NCBI RefSeq assembly: GCF_035956715.1
Contig: NZ_CP108381.1
Coordinates: 4,992,001-5,056,000, forward strand
Direction: 5' to 3'
DNA: 64,000 nucleotides
DNA from: Nocardia sp. NBC_01329
GTDB taxonomy: Bacteria > Actinomycetota > Actinomycetes > Mycobacteriales > Mycobacteriaceae
This document shows positions 16,813-25,071 of this stretch, in pieces. The position numbers and the translations under genes are program-made. The notes under the pieces were generated by a model. That model searched no databases. It saw only the letters and a list, made by a program, of their open reading frames with translations, and was not told the origin of the DNA. Every line of letters starts with the position of its first letter. Position 1 is the stretch's first letter.

Positions 16813-18509
16813 TTCCGATATTGCTGCGTGTGCTGGGACGGCAGTACGCCGCGCCGGTGCGCCGCACCGTGATGCTGTTGACGATCACCGCGATCGCCGA
16901 GGGCCTGTCCTATGGACTGCTGATACCCGTGCTGGGCGCACTGTTCGGGCCCACGCCCGACGATGTGTGGCCTCGGCTCCTCACCTTCGGGGCTGCGATC
17001 ACCGGCTACGCCGTGCTGCGCTACCTCAGCGATCTCTCGGGCTTCCGTGCTGGAACCACCCTGCTGCACGGCCTGTTCCACCGACTCGGCGATCATCTGG
17101 CCAGGCTGCCCATCGGCTGGTACGACAAGAGCCGCGTCGGCGAAATATCCGTGCTGGCCGGCAACGGTGTCCTGCAGGTGATGGGGGTGATCGCGCACCT
17201 GCTGGCACCGTTCATCGCTGCCTGCGTCACTCCGCTGACGATCATCGTGGTGATGCTGGCGGTCAACTGGCAACTCGGGCTCGCCGCGCTGGCCGCCGTC
17301 CCGGTGATCGTGGCGATCCAGGTCTGGACAACGCGCGCGCTCGGTGCCACCGACGCCGAGCGCACCGCACGCGACCAGCAGGCGACGGACCGCGTCATCG
17401 AGTACCTCCAGGCCCAACCGGTTCTTCGCGCCGGCGGCCGGAGCACTGAACGCTTCGGGTTGCTCGATGACGCACTGGTGGGAGTCCGGCAGGCCACTCG
17501 CCGTACCGTCGCCTCGGTGGTGCCCGGCACCGTCGGTTCGGCGTTCGCTGTGCAGACGGCATTCGCGCTGATAATGGTGTTGGGGACCCACCTCGCGCTC
17601 GGCGGTGACATCGGCACGGTGGAGCTGCTGACGGTTCTCGTGCTGGCCGCCCGATGTGCCGATCCGCTGCTGTCGTTGACCGAACTCGGTGGCCCACTGC
17701 GCGGCGCCCGTTCCGAGCTCACCAGGCTGGACGCGCTGTTGCAGACCGACACACTGTCCGAACCGCCGGAACCGATCGAGCCGACACGACACGACCTCGC
17801 CTTCGAATCCGTCACTTTCCGCCACGGTGACCGAACGGTGCTGGACGAAGTATCGCTGTTCGTACCGGAAGGACAGACCCTCGCGGTGGTCGGGCCGTCC
17901 GGCGCGGGCAAGAGCACCATGCTGCAACTGCTGGCACGTTTCCACGACGTCGACGCGGGCACGGTGCGCGTGGGCGGTGTAGACGTGCGCGCGATCGGTT
18001 CCGAGGTCCTGATGGCGCAGATCGCCATCGTCTTCCAGGACGTCTACCTCTTCGACGCCACGATCGAGGAGAACGTCCGACTCGGCCGCCCCGCCGCCTC
18101 CGACGCCGAGGTGCGGGCCGCCGCCGCCACGGCACGGTTGGACGAGGTGATCGACCGGTTGCCCGCCGGCTGGGCAACCGACGTCGGTGAGGGCGGTGCT
18201 CTGCTGTCGGGCGGTGAACGCCAACGGGTCTCGATCGCGCGGGCTCTGCTGAAGGACGCGCCCATCGTGCTACTCGACGAGGTGACCTCCGCCCTGGACC
18301 CGATCAACGAGGAAGCGGTGCAGACCGGCCTCGAACGTTTGACGACGGGCCGGACCGTGGTGACGGTGGCGCATCGGCTACAGACCGTCCAACGCGCCGA
18401 TCGCATCGTATTCCTGGACGCAGGCGGCAGAATCGTGGAGGCGGGCAGCCACGCGCAACTACTGCGCCGCGCCGGCCGATACGCCGAATACTGGCACATC
18501 TCCTCATGA
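16809..18509 (+). CDS. ABC transporter, permease-ATPase half (IrtB/YbtQ-like), copy 1
   Basis: 566 residues. Six-span membrane domain (RYLSDLSGFRAGTTLLHGLF; coupling region around DKSRVGEISVLAGNGVLQ), then ATPase: Walker A GPSGAGKST, Q-loop VFQDVYLFDA, signature LSGGERQR, Walker B IVLLDEVTSALDP (catalytic Glu present) and H-loop VAHR. The partner's degenerate signature and this one's canonical signature suggest an asymmetric pair. It starts by ATGA overlap with the preceding gene; its end overlaps the convergent tetR gene by six bases. Confidence 0.88.
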   Translation: MIPILLRVLGRQYAAPVRRTVMLLTITAIAEGLSYGLLIPVLGALFGPTPDDVWPRLLTFGAAITGYAVLRYLSDLSGFRAGTTLLHGLFHRLGDHLARLPIGWYDKSRVGEISVLAGNGVLQVMGVIAHLLAPFIAACVTPLTIIVVMLAVNWQLGLAALAAVPVIVAIQVWTTRALGATDAERTARDQQATDRVIEYLQAQPVLRAGGRSTERFGLLDDALVGVRQATRRTVASVVPGTVGSAFAVQTAFALIMVLGTHLALGGDIGTVELLTVLVLAARCADPLLSLTELGGPLRGARSELTRLDALLQTDTLSEPPEPIEPTRHDLAFESVTFRHGDRTVLDEVSLFVPEGQTLAVVGPSGAGKSTMLQLLARFHDVDAGTVRVGGVDVRAIGSEVLMAQIAIVFQDVYLFDATIEENVRLGRPAASDAEVRAAAATARLDEVIDRLPAGWATDVGEGGALLSGGERQRVSIARALLKDAPIVLLDEVTSALDPINEEAVQTGLERLTTGRTVVTVAHRLQTVQRADRIVFLDAGGRIVEAGSHAQLLRRAGRYAEYWHISS

Positions 18510-19106
18510 CCGTGCCGGCGGCAATATCGAAAACAAATGTGCCCGCAGTGTCTTTCGGAGGCTCTCGACGCTGATCGAGCCGTGCGGGGTGACCATATCG
18601 ATGGTCAAGCCACCGATGATGGCGGTCAGTCGTCGAGCCTGCTCACCGGGCTCCGGTACCTCGAGAACACGAAGCGCGTCGGTGATCACGTCGTGCAGAT
18701 CGACAGCCATCTGTTCGGTCGCGGGCCGGAAGATCGGATTCACTCGTGCGGCAACGATGAACTCCAGCAGCACAATCGATTCGGCACGGCGCTCGTCATC
18801 GATCGGAAGCAATTCCTCGACCAGAGCCTGTAGGGCATCGACGGCCGGTGTACCGGTGAGCCCGCGCAGAGTTCCGGTCGAATGGCGGGTCAGCCTGTCC
18901 CCCATGCGGTCACCGACTTCCGTCACTGCCGCGACGAGGAGGTCGCGGTGATCATCGAAGTAGTGGCGCACGGAGCCGATGTTCAACCCCGATTCCGCGG
19001 CGACCTTACGCAATGAGAGACCGGTGAGACCTTCGGACACCACGAGACGGAACGCCGCCTCCACGACGTCCCGGCGTCGCTTTTCCGCATCGATCCGAGC
19101 CGGCAT
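18504..19106 (-). CDS. TetR-family transcriptional regulator
   Basis: 200 residues from ATG 19106. Helix-turn-helix: RRDVVEAAFRLVVSEGLTGL, then LRKVAAESGLNIGSVRHYFD and HRDLLVAAVTEVG. C-terminal TetR_C-type helices with an IGGLTIDMV stretch. It converges on and overlaps the ABC pair by six bases, so it may also be regulated by read-through; its own target may be the neighbouring secreted-protein gene or itself. Confidence 0.85.
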   Translation of the reverse strand: MPARIDAEKRRRDVVEAAFRLVVSEGLTGLSLRKVAAESGLNIGSVRHYFDDHRDLLVAAVTEVGDRMGDRLTRHSTGTLRGLTGTPAVDALQALVEELLPIDDERRAESIVLLEFIVAARVNPIFRPATEQMAVDLHDVITDALRVLEVPEPGEQARRLTAIIGGLTIDMVTPHGSISVESLRKTLRAHLFSILPPARS

Positions 19107-19117
19107 TCACAAATTGA

Positions 19118-19131
19118 ATCACACACGTGAT
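19118..19131. promoter_or_regulatory. short inverted repeat upstream of tetR
   Basis: ATCAC (19118-19122), ACAC, GTGAT (19127-19131), 11 bases upstream of the tetR start. Consistent with a small TetR half-site pair; the arms are short and it may be chance. Confidence 0.4.
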
Positions 19132-19357
19132 ACATAGCGAAGAGCGAATCATGAGCGGTTGCGCGTGACGCGTTTCTCGTCCCATACGGGCTCGGGAGCT
19201 TCGTAGACGACCCCGTCCGCACCGAAGACCAGGAATCGGTCGAAGTCCCTGACTTCTCGACCACGAGGCCAGGGCGACGACGGCCGGGTGTGGTCACAGC
19301 ACGAGAGACCAGTTCGATCATGGTTCCGAACTGGTCTCTCGGTGATCGGTGAGCCGC

Positions 19358-19720
19358 TCAGCCGCGATAGATCTCGACGTAGGCGTTGGTGGGCACGGCG
19401 ACGACACCGGGACCCATTCCCGTGCAGCCTGCGGTGATGCGCTGGCCTTCCGGAGTGAAGGGGTAGCTGAGAACAGAATAGGAACCGACACCGTACAGCG
19501 GGAACGGCCCGCTCGCGTAGAGGCCGAAACAGTCGACATGCAGGACGTAGTTGCTTCCCCCGTCCGGTGCGCACGTGGCCGACGCACCCAACAGGTCACG
19601 TTGGACGGCGCAATCCTGTGGCGCCGCTTGGGCGGCGCCCGAACCGACGACCACTACGGCGGCCACACCCGAAAGAGCGGCGGCTGCGATTCGTGCGGTG
19701 GCTACAAGCGTCTTCTTCAT
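19358..19720 (-). CDS. secreted protein, unknown function
   Basis: 120 residues from ATG 19720. Clear signal peptide MKKTLVATARIAAAALSG followed by a hydrophobic core and a cut after AQA-APQDC. The mature part has four cysteines (QDCAVQ, ATCAPD, VDCFGL, AGCTGM), likely two disulfides, and ends in VPTNAYVEIYRG. It resembles small secreted actinobacterial proteins with no known function. A similar secreted, four-cysteine protein is at 8442-8855 but the sequences are not clearly related. Confidence 0.8.
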   Translation of the reverse strand: MKKTLVATARIAAAALSGVAAVVVVGSGAAQAAPQDCAVQRDLLGASATCAPDGGSNYVLHVDCFGLYASGPFPLYGVGSYSVLSYPFTPEGQRITAGCTGMGPGVVAVPTNAYVEIYRG

Positions 19721-20134
19721 GGAACTCCCTCGATGTTTGTTGATTGCGGCGCCATCTGATCTTCGTATCAGAGCCGCTCGATGTTACGCAGGGTGCCGAC
19801 GGCGTTCGGCAGGCCGGAAATGGTTCGAGCCGTAAATACGGATCGCCCGAAGCGTACGTGCGATGGTCGCCGCGATATGCCACCACCAGCAGGAAGCCCT
19901 GGCGGACTGATCGGCCTTCTCACGGTCTCGGCCCAAATGATCGAAAAGTGCAATGTGCGTAGAACAGATTTCGGGCGACCGTCGACGGAAGAACGGCGCC
20001 GCTCTCGCGAACCAGATCTTTGCAGAATGCCCTTTCCGGATGAATCGAGTTTTCGGTACAAGTCACGATGAAGGGACGGGCGGCAGCACACGGCCGAGTA
20101 AAGGCAGCGCAGTCACTACACAGAATTCCTCGGC
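19721..20134. other. intergenic stretch, 414 bases
   Basis: No reading frame with a ribosome-binding site, signal or domain is seen on either strand. It has a noticeably lower G+C content around 19910-19990 than its surroundings, which may mark acquired DNA. No RNA gene is recognised. Confidence 0.45.
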
Positions 20135-20221
20135 TCAGCCTTGATCACCCGGCCAGCACAGTGCCCAGATCAGCACGGCTACCGGCAGACCTATCACGGC
20201 CACCCATCCGAGCGTGATCAT
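20135..20221 (-). CDS. 28-residue single-span membrane peptide (module copy B)
   Basis: ATG 20221 to TGA 20135. The whole peptide is nearly one hydrophobic span, with core GLPVAVLIWALCWP and a short polar tail GDQG. The start overlaps the stop of the resolvase-like gene (ATGA). The same core is in the 38-residue peptide at 6012-6128 in the same context, which supports both being real genes. Confidence 0.65.
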   Translation of the reverse strand: MITLGWVAVIGLPVAVLIWALCWPGDQG

Positions 20222-20529
20222 CGCTCGGTTCCTGGGGTCGACCATCGGGCGAAGGACAACCGAGGCGACAGCGTCTCCACATCGGCAACATCCATGACCC
20301 TGTTCAACTCCACCGGGCCGAGGTGCTCCGGAGAAGGAAGGACCACCACCTCGGCCCCGGCGTTGCGAGTCTGTTCGGCGACCGACAGCACCGAACGCTC
20401 ATCGGGCCACATGACCCGGTAGCCGAGGCGCCGCGCGAACCTCGATACCCGCGCCCGGTCCCATCCGGGGGCAGAGCTCACGTCGTCGTCGACCCATCCG
20501 AACGCGACCGGCCGGCTGTGTTCGAGCAT
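20218..20529 (-). CDS. resolvase-N-terminal-like small protein (module copy B)
   Basis: 103 residues from ATG 20529. Shared features with the protein at 6122-6442: strand then FARRLGYRV (VAQRYGYRL in copy A), AEVVVLPSPEHLGPV (AIAVIVPSFEHADPV in copy A). The N-terminal part is acidic (VDDDVSSAPG) and lacks the serine that starts a recombinase active site. Divergent from the XRE regulator at 20716; stop overlaps the peptide gene. Function unknown. Confidence 0.65.
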   Translation of the reverse strand: MLEHSRPVAFGWVDDDVSSAPGWDRARVSRFARRLGYRVMWPDERSVLSVAEQTRNAGAEVVVLPSPEHLGPVELNRVMDVADVETLSPRLSFARWSTPGTER

Positions 20530-20545
20530 CGTTGGTCCCCCTGCT

Positions 20546-20571
20546 GTTGTATTCCGACCTGGAATGCACCC
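20546..20571. promoter_or_regulatory. 26-bp motif shared with 6455-6480 (module copy B)
   Basis: On the minus strand: GGGTGCATTCCAGG followed by TCGGAATACAAC, 16 bases before the resolvase-like gene; 19 of 26 positions match copy A. Candidate operator of the XRE regulator. Confidence 0.5.
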
Positions 20572-20654
20572 GCCCGCGGGTGTCGGAGATCTACCCGGCG
20601 GTGAGCCCAAAAAAAGACGCTATGCGGATGGTTTCGGCGTCGGAACGCTTACGG

Positions 20655-20683
20655 TGTTTGCAGGTGGCAGACACTGTTTGCAG
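20655..20683. promoter_or_regulatory. TGTTTGCAG direct repeat, 20 bases apart
   Basis: TGTTTGCAG occurs at 20655-20663 and 20675-20683, exactly two helical turns apart and just upstream of the regulator gene at 20716. This is a plausible autoregulatory site, absent from copy A. Confidence 0.5.
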
Positions 20684-20715
20684 TGCTTGATCGTCGACGT
20701 GGAAGGGGTGCCGTC

Positions 20716-21915
20716 TTGTCGGAGCAGACCACAGGATCGGCCCTGCGCGCTGCGCGCGAGGCGGCAGGGTTCGGGCTGCGTGAGTTCGCTCGGCAAACCC
20801 ATTGGAGCGCGGCTTATCTTTCGCAGGTCGAGCGCGGCCAGCGACCTGTCGGCAATGAGATCCGGCAGGCGTACGCGGACGCACTGGGCACCGACCCCGA
20901 CGTGCTGATGCCGCCGCCCGGCGATCCGCTTCGCATCGCACACGAGTGGCTGTTGTCCGATCCGCCCCCGCACGAACACATGGCGGCGGGACGGCGGGTC
21001 GGGTCGAGCTTGGCTGCTGAGATGGAACGGCGGGTGGTGGAGCTACGTCGTCTGGACGACGCAGTGGGAGGGAGCACACTGCATTCGGTCGTCAGGTGTG
21101 ATCTGGACGCCGCCCGCGCGGTGGTGCGCGACGGCTCGCATTCTTCGCCGGTGCGGCGGCGGCTGCTTCGGGTTGTCGGCGAACTCGCACAGCTCGGTGG
21201 ATGGGTCTACGCCGACGCTGGGCGCTACCACCAGGCACAGCGGATCTACCTGGACGGTATGGCAGCCGCGACCGAGGCCGGAGACCGGCCGCTCGCCGGC
21301 CAACTGCTGTCAACTCTGAGCTACCAGACCGCCAATATCGCAGACCCACGGAACGCCGCGCTGCTGGCGCGGACTGCACTGCGGGGCGCCTCAGCCGATG
21401 CGCCACCTGTGGTGTGCGCGCTGCTGGGTGAGAGAGTCGCGTGGGCTGCGGCAAAGGCGGGTGATGTTGAGGCGGCGCGACGGGCGCTCGACGCGGTGGA
21501 CGACGAATACGACCGCCGCCGACCGGGCGACGACGAACCCGACTGGACGTACTGGCTCAACCGCGACGAGATCGACGTGATGCGCGCCCGTAGCGCGGTG
21601 GAGCTGGGGGACGCTGCCACCGCCGAGGCGCTGTTGTCGCCGGTCCTGGCGCGGTTTCCAGCTGAACGGAAACGAGAGGCGGCACTGTACCGATCCTGGC
21701 TGGCCGAAGCGTACGCGCGCGGTGGGCAGCAGATCGCCGCCCGGGAAACCTTGGAGAGGGTGCGCGTAGACGCTGCCGACCTGGGGTCGGCGCGGCTCGA
21801 ATACCGGGTTCACGAGGTCGAGAAGATCCTTACCGGAATCCTCGATCGAGCGACTATCGGATCAGCGCCGTACGGAACCACAAACGAGTCGCCGCCGGTC
21901 TTTCCACCCCGGTAG
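20716..21915 (+). CDS. XRE-family regulator with helical TPR-like C-terminal region (module copy B)
   Basis: 399 residues if started at TTG 20716, which has GGAAGGGG upstream; GTG 20683 is an alternative but would overlap the direct repeat. Helix-turn-helix at the N-terminus: ALRAAREAAGFGLREFARQ, then WSAAYLSQVERGQRPVGNEI. About 300 residues of TPR-like helices follow (AGRYHQAQRIYLDGMAAATE, GDVEAARRALDAVDDEYDRR, LAEAYARGGQQIAARETLER). Same gene order and layout as copy A, but the sequences are far apart. Confidence 0.85.
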   Translation: MSEQTTGSALRAAREAAGFGLREFARQTHWSAAYLSQVERGQRPVGNEIRQAYADALGTDPDVLMPPPGDPLRIAHEWLLSDPPPHEHMAAGRRVGSSLAAEMERRVVELRRLDDAVGGSTLHSVVRCDLDAARAVVRDGSHSSPVRRRLLRVVGELAQLGGWVYADAGRYHQAQRIYLDGMAAATEAGDRPLAGQLLSTLSYQTANIADPRNAALLARTALRGASADAPPVVCALLGERVAWAAAKAGDVEAARRALDAVDDEYDRRRPGDDEPDWTYWLNRDEIDVMRARSAVELGDAATAEALLSPVLARFPAERKREAALYRSWLAEAYARGGQQIAARETLERVRVDAADLGSARLEYRVHEVEKILTGILDRATIGSAPYGTTNESPPVFPPR

Positions 21916-21977
21916 CCGCACCTGCACACCGGGGCCTTTGTCCCTGTTGAGCGGGGCGTACCTCCGCACCCGCAACG

Positions 21978-22157
21978 TCAGTACGTGTAATCCCGGAATG
22001 TCATCACACCGCCGACCAGGATTGCCAGCACCGTGAGGATATAGACAGTGACCCGCAACCACATCGGCCCGTAATAGCTGACCGCCAGCGACGCACCGAG
22101 CGCAGCGAGAATCAGCACCACCCCGTAGAAGGGTGTCCGTTGCTCCCTGTCAACCAT
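21978..22157 (-). CDS. small two-span membrane protein
   Basis: 59 residues from ATG 22157: two hydrophobic segments, FYGVVLILAALGASLAVSYY and LRVTVYILTVLAILVGGVMT, joined by a short loop. Widely seen small actinobacterial membrane protein type of unknown role. Convergent with the XRE gene (63 bases between). Confidence 0.7.
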   Translation of the reverse strand: MVDREQRTPFYGVVLILAALGASLAVSYYGPMWLRVTVYILTVLAILVGGVMTFRDYTY

Positions 22158-22289
22158 GCCTCCAGTGTCCTCCGGCCCCGCGTCGGGTGGCAATGCCGAG
22201 TCGCGCCGCGGCCGGTTTCCGGGACACCGCCCTACCGGAACGGGAGTTCCGCGCCTCCTGTAGGCGCAGTTCGGCCTAGGATTCCGAGG

Positions 22290-22576
22290 GTGGGACTGCT
22301 GTTCGGGACGCGGGCGTCGGATTCGCCGTGGGTCGAATCGGTGTGGACCTGCCGCAGCGGGCATGTCTCGGAAATGACCTCGGACGCGCCCGGACCGCCG
22401 CGCTGCTGCTGACCTCGGGTGAGGCGCCGGGCGATGTCGTCGACAAGCTCGGGTATTACGACGAGCCGCATCTCGCCCGCGCGCTGCGCCGGTATGTCGG
22501 GCGGACCGCCCAGCAGCTGCGGGCCGGGACCGGCGGTGTGATCGCGCTCGATCCCGGTCAGCGCACCACGTCGTAG
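22290..22576 (+). pseudogene. AraC-family regulator with an internal deletion
   Basis: The GTG at 22290 opens a frame reading LLFGTRASDSPWVESVWTCR, a typical start of a DUF6597-type AraC regulator. The frame then ends, and in another frame about 45 residues of the C-terminal HTH follow: AALLLTSGEAPGDVVDKLGY, then EPHLARALRRYVGRTAQQLR. The roughly 150 residues between are missing, so one deletion with a frame change removed the middle. It converges on and overlaps the reductase-like gene at 22558. Confidence 0.72.
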
Positions 22577-23133
22577 ACGAGTTTGGTCACGCCGTTGGAG
22601 TAGGTCGCCGAATCCCGGACCCGTAGCTCCTGTGCCTCGCGATCCGTGCGGCTGAACAGGCTCTTGCCCGCTCCCAGCAGCACCGGGAACACCAGCAGGT
22701 TGTATCGGTCGATCAGGTCGGCGTCGGACAGGCTCCGGGCCAGTTCGGCACTGCCGTGGATGTAGATGGCGCCGCCGTCGGCTTGCTTCAGTTCTGCGAC
22801 GTCGTCTGCCGACCGCAGGATCGTGATCGGACCCCACCCGTCGATCAGCGCGTCGTCGGTCAGACTCGCGGAGACGACGTACTTGGGCAGGTCCTTGTAG
22901 GCGGCATGGTCCTCGGAATCGCGCCAGGTCGGGGCGAACGCCTCGTAACTGCGGCGACCGAACATCAGCGCGGACGTATCGGCGAGCTCCTCCCCCTTGA
23001 GCGAGTACGCCTCGGGCACGAACTCGGTGTCCATCACCCAGCCACCGCTGCGGTGCCCCTCGGCCTTGCCGCCCGGGGAATCCACAACGCCGTCCAGCGA
23101 CATGAAGCCGGTGTAGACGAGTTCGCGTGCCAT
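22558..23133 (-). CDS. RibD C-terminal/dihydrofolate reductase-like protein
   Basis: 191 residues from ATG 23133, with AGGAGG seven bases upstream; an ATG at 23157 is less likely. YTGFMSLDGVVDSPGG at the start, ALMFGRRSYEAFAPTW, YVVSASL, GAIYIHGSAELARSL and LVFPVLLGAGKSLF are the marks of the RibD_C fold used by pyrimidine reductases and DHFR. These stand-alone proteins are usually of unknown physiological role and bind NADPH. Its 3' end overlaps the AraC remnant on the other strand. Confidence 0.85.
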   Translation of the reverse strand: MARELVYTGFMSLDGVVDSPGGKAEGHRSGGWVMDTEFVPEAYSLKGEELADTSALMFGRRSYEAFAPTWRDSEDHAAYKDLPKYVVSASLTDDALIDGWGPITILRSADDVAELKQADGGAIYIHGSAELARSLSDADLIDRYNLLVFPVLLGAGKSLFSRTDREAQELRVRDSATYSNGVTKLVYDVVR

Positions 23134-23305
23134 GTGTTCCTCCTGAGTATCGGGCATCGGATCGTGCCGGTGGTCAGCCTAGGAACAGCGGCCACCGGTG
23201 TCTTGGACGAAACCGACATCCGGCACCCGTTGCGGCGCGGGACGGCGTGAGCACGCGCCCGAGCCGGCCGATTCCGCCGGTGACCGGTATCCCAGAGACC
23301 CATCG

Positions 23306-23361
23306 TGTCAGCAGTCATGTCAGGTCGGCGTCAGGGCCGTATCAGCCGGGCCGCCGACAGT
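23306..23361 (+). promoter_or_regulatory. SARP-type direct repeats and promoter of drrAB
   Basis: TCAG-type units (TGTCAG, TGTCAG, CGTCAG, TATCAG) begin at 23306, 23318, 23329 and 23340, i.e. spacings 12, 11 and 11. Ten bases after the last comes GACAGT (23356-23361), a probable -10 element. The drrA ATG follows seven bases later, so transcription would begin at or next to the start codon. An equivalent array lies at 29054-29109. Confidence 0.72.
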
Positions 23362-23368
23362 ACTTTCC

Positions 23369-24313
23369 ATGAGCAATACAGCGATCGCGGCCTCGGGGCT
23401 GCGGAAGGCATACGGGGACAGAACCGTCCTCGACGGTATCGATCTGAATATCGGTGCCGGCACGATTTTCTCCCTGCTCGGCCCCAACGGCGCGGGTAAG
23501 ACGACCACGGTGAACGTGCTGACCACCCTGTTGACCGCCGACGGCGGAACAGCGCGGGTCGCCGGACACGACATCGCCACCGAGACCGAGGCGGTGCGGG
23601 CATCCATCGGGGTCACCGGGCAGTTCGCGGCGGTGGACGATCTGCTGACCGGCGAAGAGAACCTGGAGTTGATGGCCGATATCCACCGGTTGAAAGGTGC
23701 CGAGCGCAAGCAGGTGGTCACCGAACTACTGGATCGGTTCGATCTGACGGAATCGGCGCGGAAGCGGGCCGCCACCTATTCCGGCGGTATGCGGCGGAAG
23801 CTGGATCTGGCGATGACACTGGTGACCCGGCCGGAGGTCGTTTTCCTGGACGAGCCGACCACCGGGCTGGATCCGCGGAGCCGGCGCACCATGTGGGAGA
23901 TCGTGCGGGATCTGACCGGCCAGGGGGTGACCATATTCCTCACCACCCAGTACCTCGAGGAAGCCGACCAGCTGGCCGACCGGATCGCAGTGCTCGACCG
24001 GGGGCGCATCGTCGCCGAGGGGACTGCCGACGAGTTGAAGCGCCGCGTGCCCGGCAGCTGTATACGGCTGCGGTTCACCCAGGTCGCGGAACTGGATGCG
24101 GCGGCACGGGTGATGCCCGATTCCACTCGGGACGACGAGGCGCTGTCCCTGCGGGTTCCGGGCGACGGCGGTTCCACATCACTACGCCATGTGCTGGATC
24201 GGCTCGACGAGGCGTCACTCGAGGCCACCGAGGTCTCCGTTCACACTCCCGATCTCGATGATGTCTTCCTTTCCTTGACCGGCCACGCGACCACGGAGGT
24301 AAACACGAAATGA
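23369..24313 (+). CDS. drrA: daunorubicin-resistance-type ABC exporter ATPase
   Basis: 314 residues from ATG 23369; no ribosome-binding site, probably leaderless. Walker A GPNGAGKTT (about residue 40), Q-loop GQFAAVDDLLTGEENL, signature YSGGMRRK, Walker B VVFLDEPTTGLDPRS and H-loop FLTTQYLEEADQLADRI mark the DrrA type. The C-terminal DrrA tail (VHTPDLDDVFLSLTG) is present. It powers the DrrB permease for drug or metabolite export and couples to it by ATGA. Confidence 0.9.
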   Translation: MSNTAIAASGLRKAYGDRTVLDGIDLNIGAGTIFSLLGPNGAGKTTTVNVLTTLLTADGGTARVAGHDIATETEAVRASIGVTGQFAAVDDLLTGEENLELMADIHRLKGAERKQVVTELLDRFDLTESARKRAATYSGGMRRKLDLAMTLVTRPEVVFLDEPTTGLDPRSRRTMWEIVRDLTGQGVTIFLTTQYLEEADQLADRIAVLDRGRIVAEGTADELKRRVPGSCIRLRFTQVAELDAAARVMPDSTRDDEALSLRVPGDGGSTSLRHVLDRLDEASLEATEVSVHTPDLDDVFLSLTGHATTEVNTK

Positions 24314-25071
24314 GCACGATCACCGCACCGCTGGCCGATTCGTCGATCATGCTGCGCCGCAACTTCAAGCACATCGCCCGGAATCCGGTCACGATCTTCA
24401 ACGCGGCCTTCATGCCGGTCGTGATGATGTTGATCTTCGTCTACGTATTCGGCAGCGCCTTCGACGTCGGCGGCGATTACATCGACTACGCGACCCCCGG
24501 AATGCTGCTGCTGGCCGTCAGTTACGGACTCTCGGGCACCGCCGTGGCGGTGAGCTCGGATATGTCGAAGGGCATCATCAACCGGTTCAAGGTCATGGAC
24601 GTCTCCCGCAGCGCGGTACTGACCGGCCACGTCGTCGCGACCATCCTGACCAACGCGGTAGCTGTTGTCGCGATCCTCGCGGTCGCGTTCGCGCTGGGGT
24701 TCCGGCCACCGGCGACGGGAATCGACTGGCTCGGCGCGCTCGGCGTCCTGGCGGCCACCTCGTTCGCGGCCTCCTGGCTCACGGTGGCACTGGGTATGGC
24801 GGCGAAAACACCAGAGTCCGCGGGTATGGGAGTGGTACCGCTGATCATGCTGCCGTTCGTGAGCACCGCGATCGTGCCGGCCGAGAAGATGGGGCAGGGC
24901 GTCCGGCAGTTCGCCCAGTATCAGCCGTTCACGCCGATCATCGAATCGTTGCGCGGCTTCCTGGCCGGCACCCCGTCCGGTGGACACACAGCAGCGGCGC
25001 TGGCCTGGTGCGCCGGGTTCGCGGTCGTCGGTTACCTGTGGTCCCGGACCACATTCAACAAGCGAGCGTGA
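24310..25071 (+). CDS. drrB: daunorubicin-resistance-type ABC exporter permease
   Basis: 253 residues with about six hydrophobic spans, ABC-2 type. Typical features: an N-terminal LRRNFKHIARNPVTIFNAAF, VVMMLIFVYVFGSAF in the first span, and FVSTAIVPAEKMGQGVRQF in the last loop, close to the DrrB consensus. Translated after drrA by ATGA overlap. Its last 17 bases overlap the convergent SARP gene. The substrate is unknown. Confidence 0.88.
   Translation: MSTITAPLADSSIMLRRNFKHIARNPVTIFNAAFMPVVMMLIFVYVFGSAFDVGGDYIDYATPGMLLLAVSYGLSGTAVAVSSDMSKGIINRFKVMDVSRSAVLTGHVVATILTNAVAVVAILAVAFALGFRPPATGIDWLGALGVLAATSFAASWLTVALGMAAKTPESAGMGVVPLIMLPFVSTAIVPAEKMGQGVRQFAQYQPFTPIIESLRGFLAGTPSGGHTAAALAWCAGFAVVGYLWSRTTFNKRA

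Noticed and set aside
19149-19320. Minus-strand frame ending in GADGVVYEAPEPVWDEKRVTRN near a second frame starting with ATG at 19321
   Set aside because: The first frame looks protein-like but has no start codon in the gap after the secreted protein gene; the second runs into tetR. It may be a relic, but I cannot support a gene.
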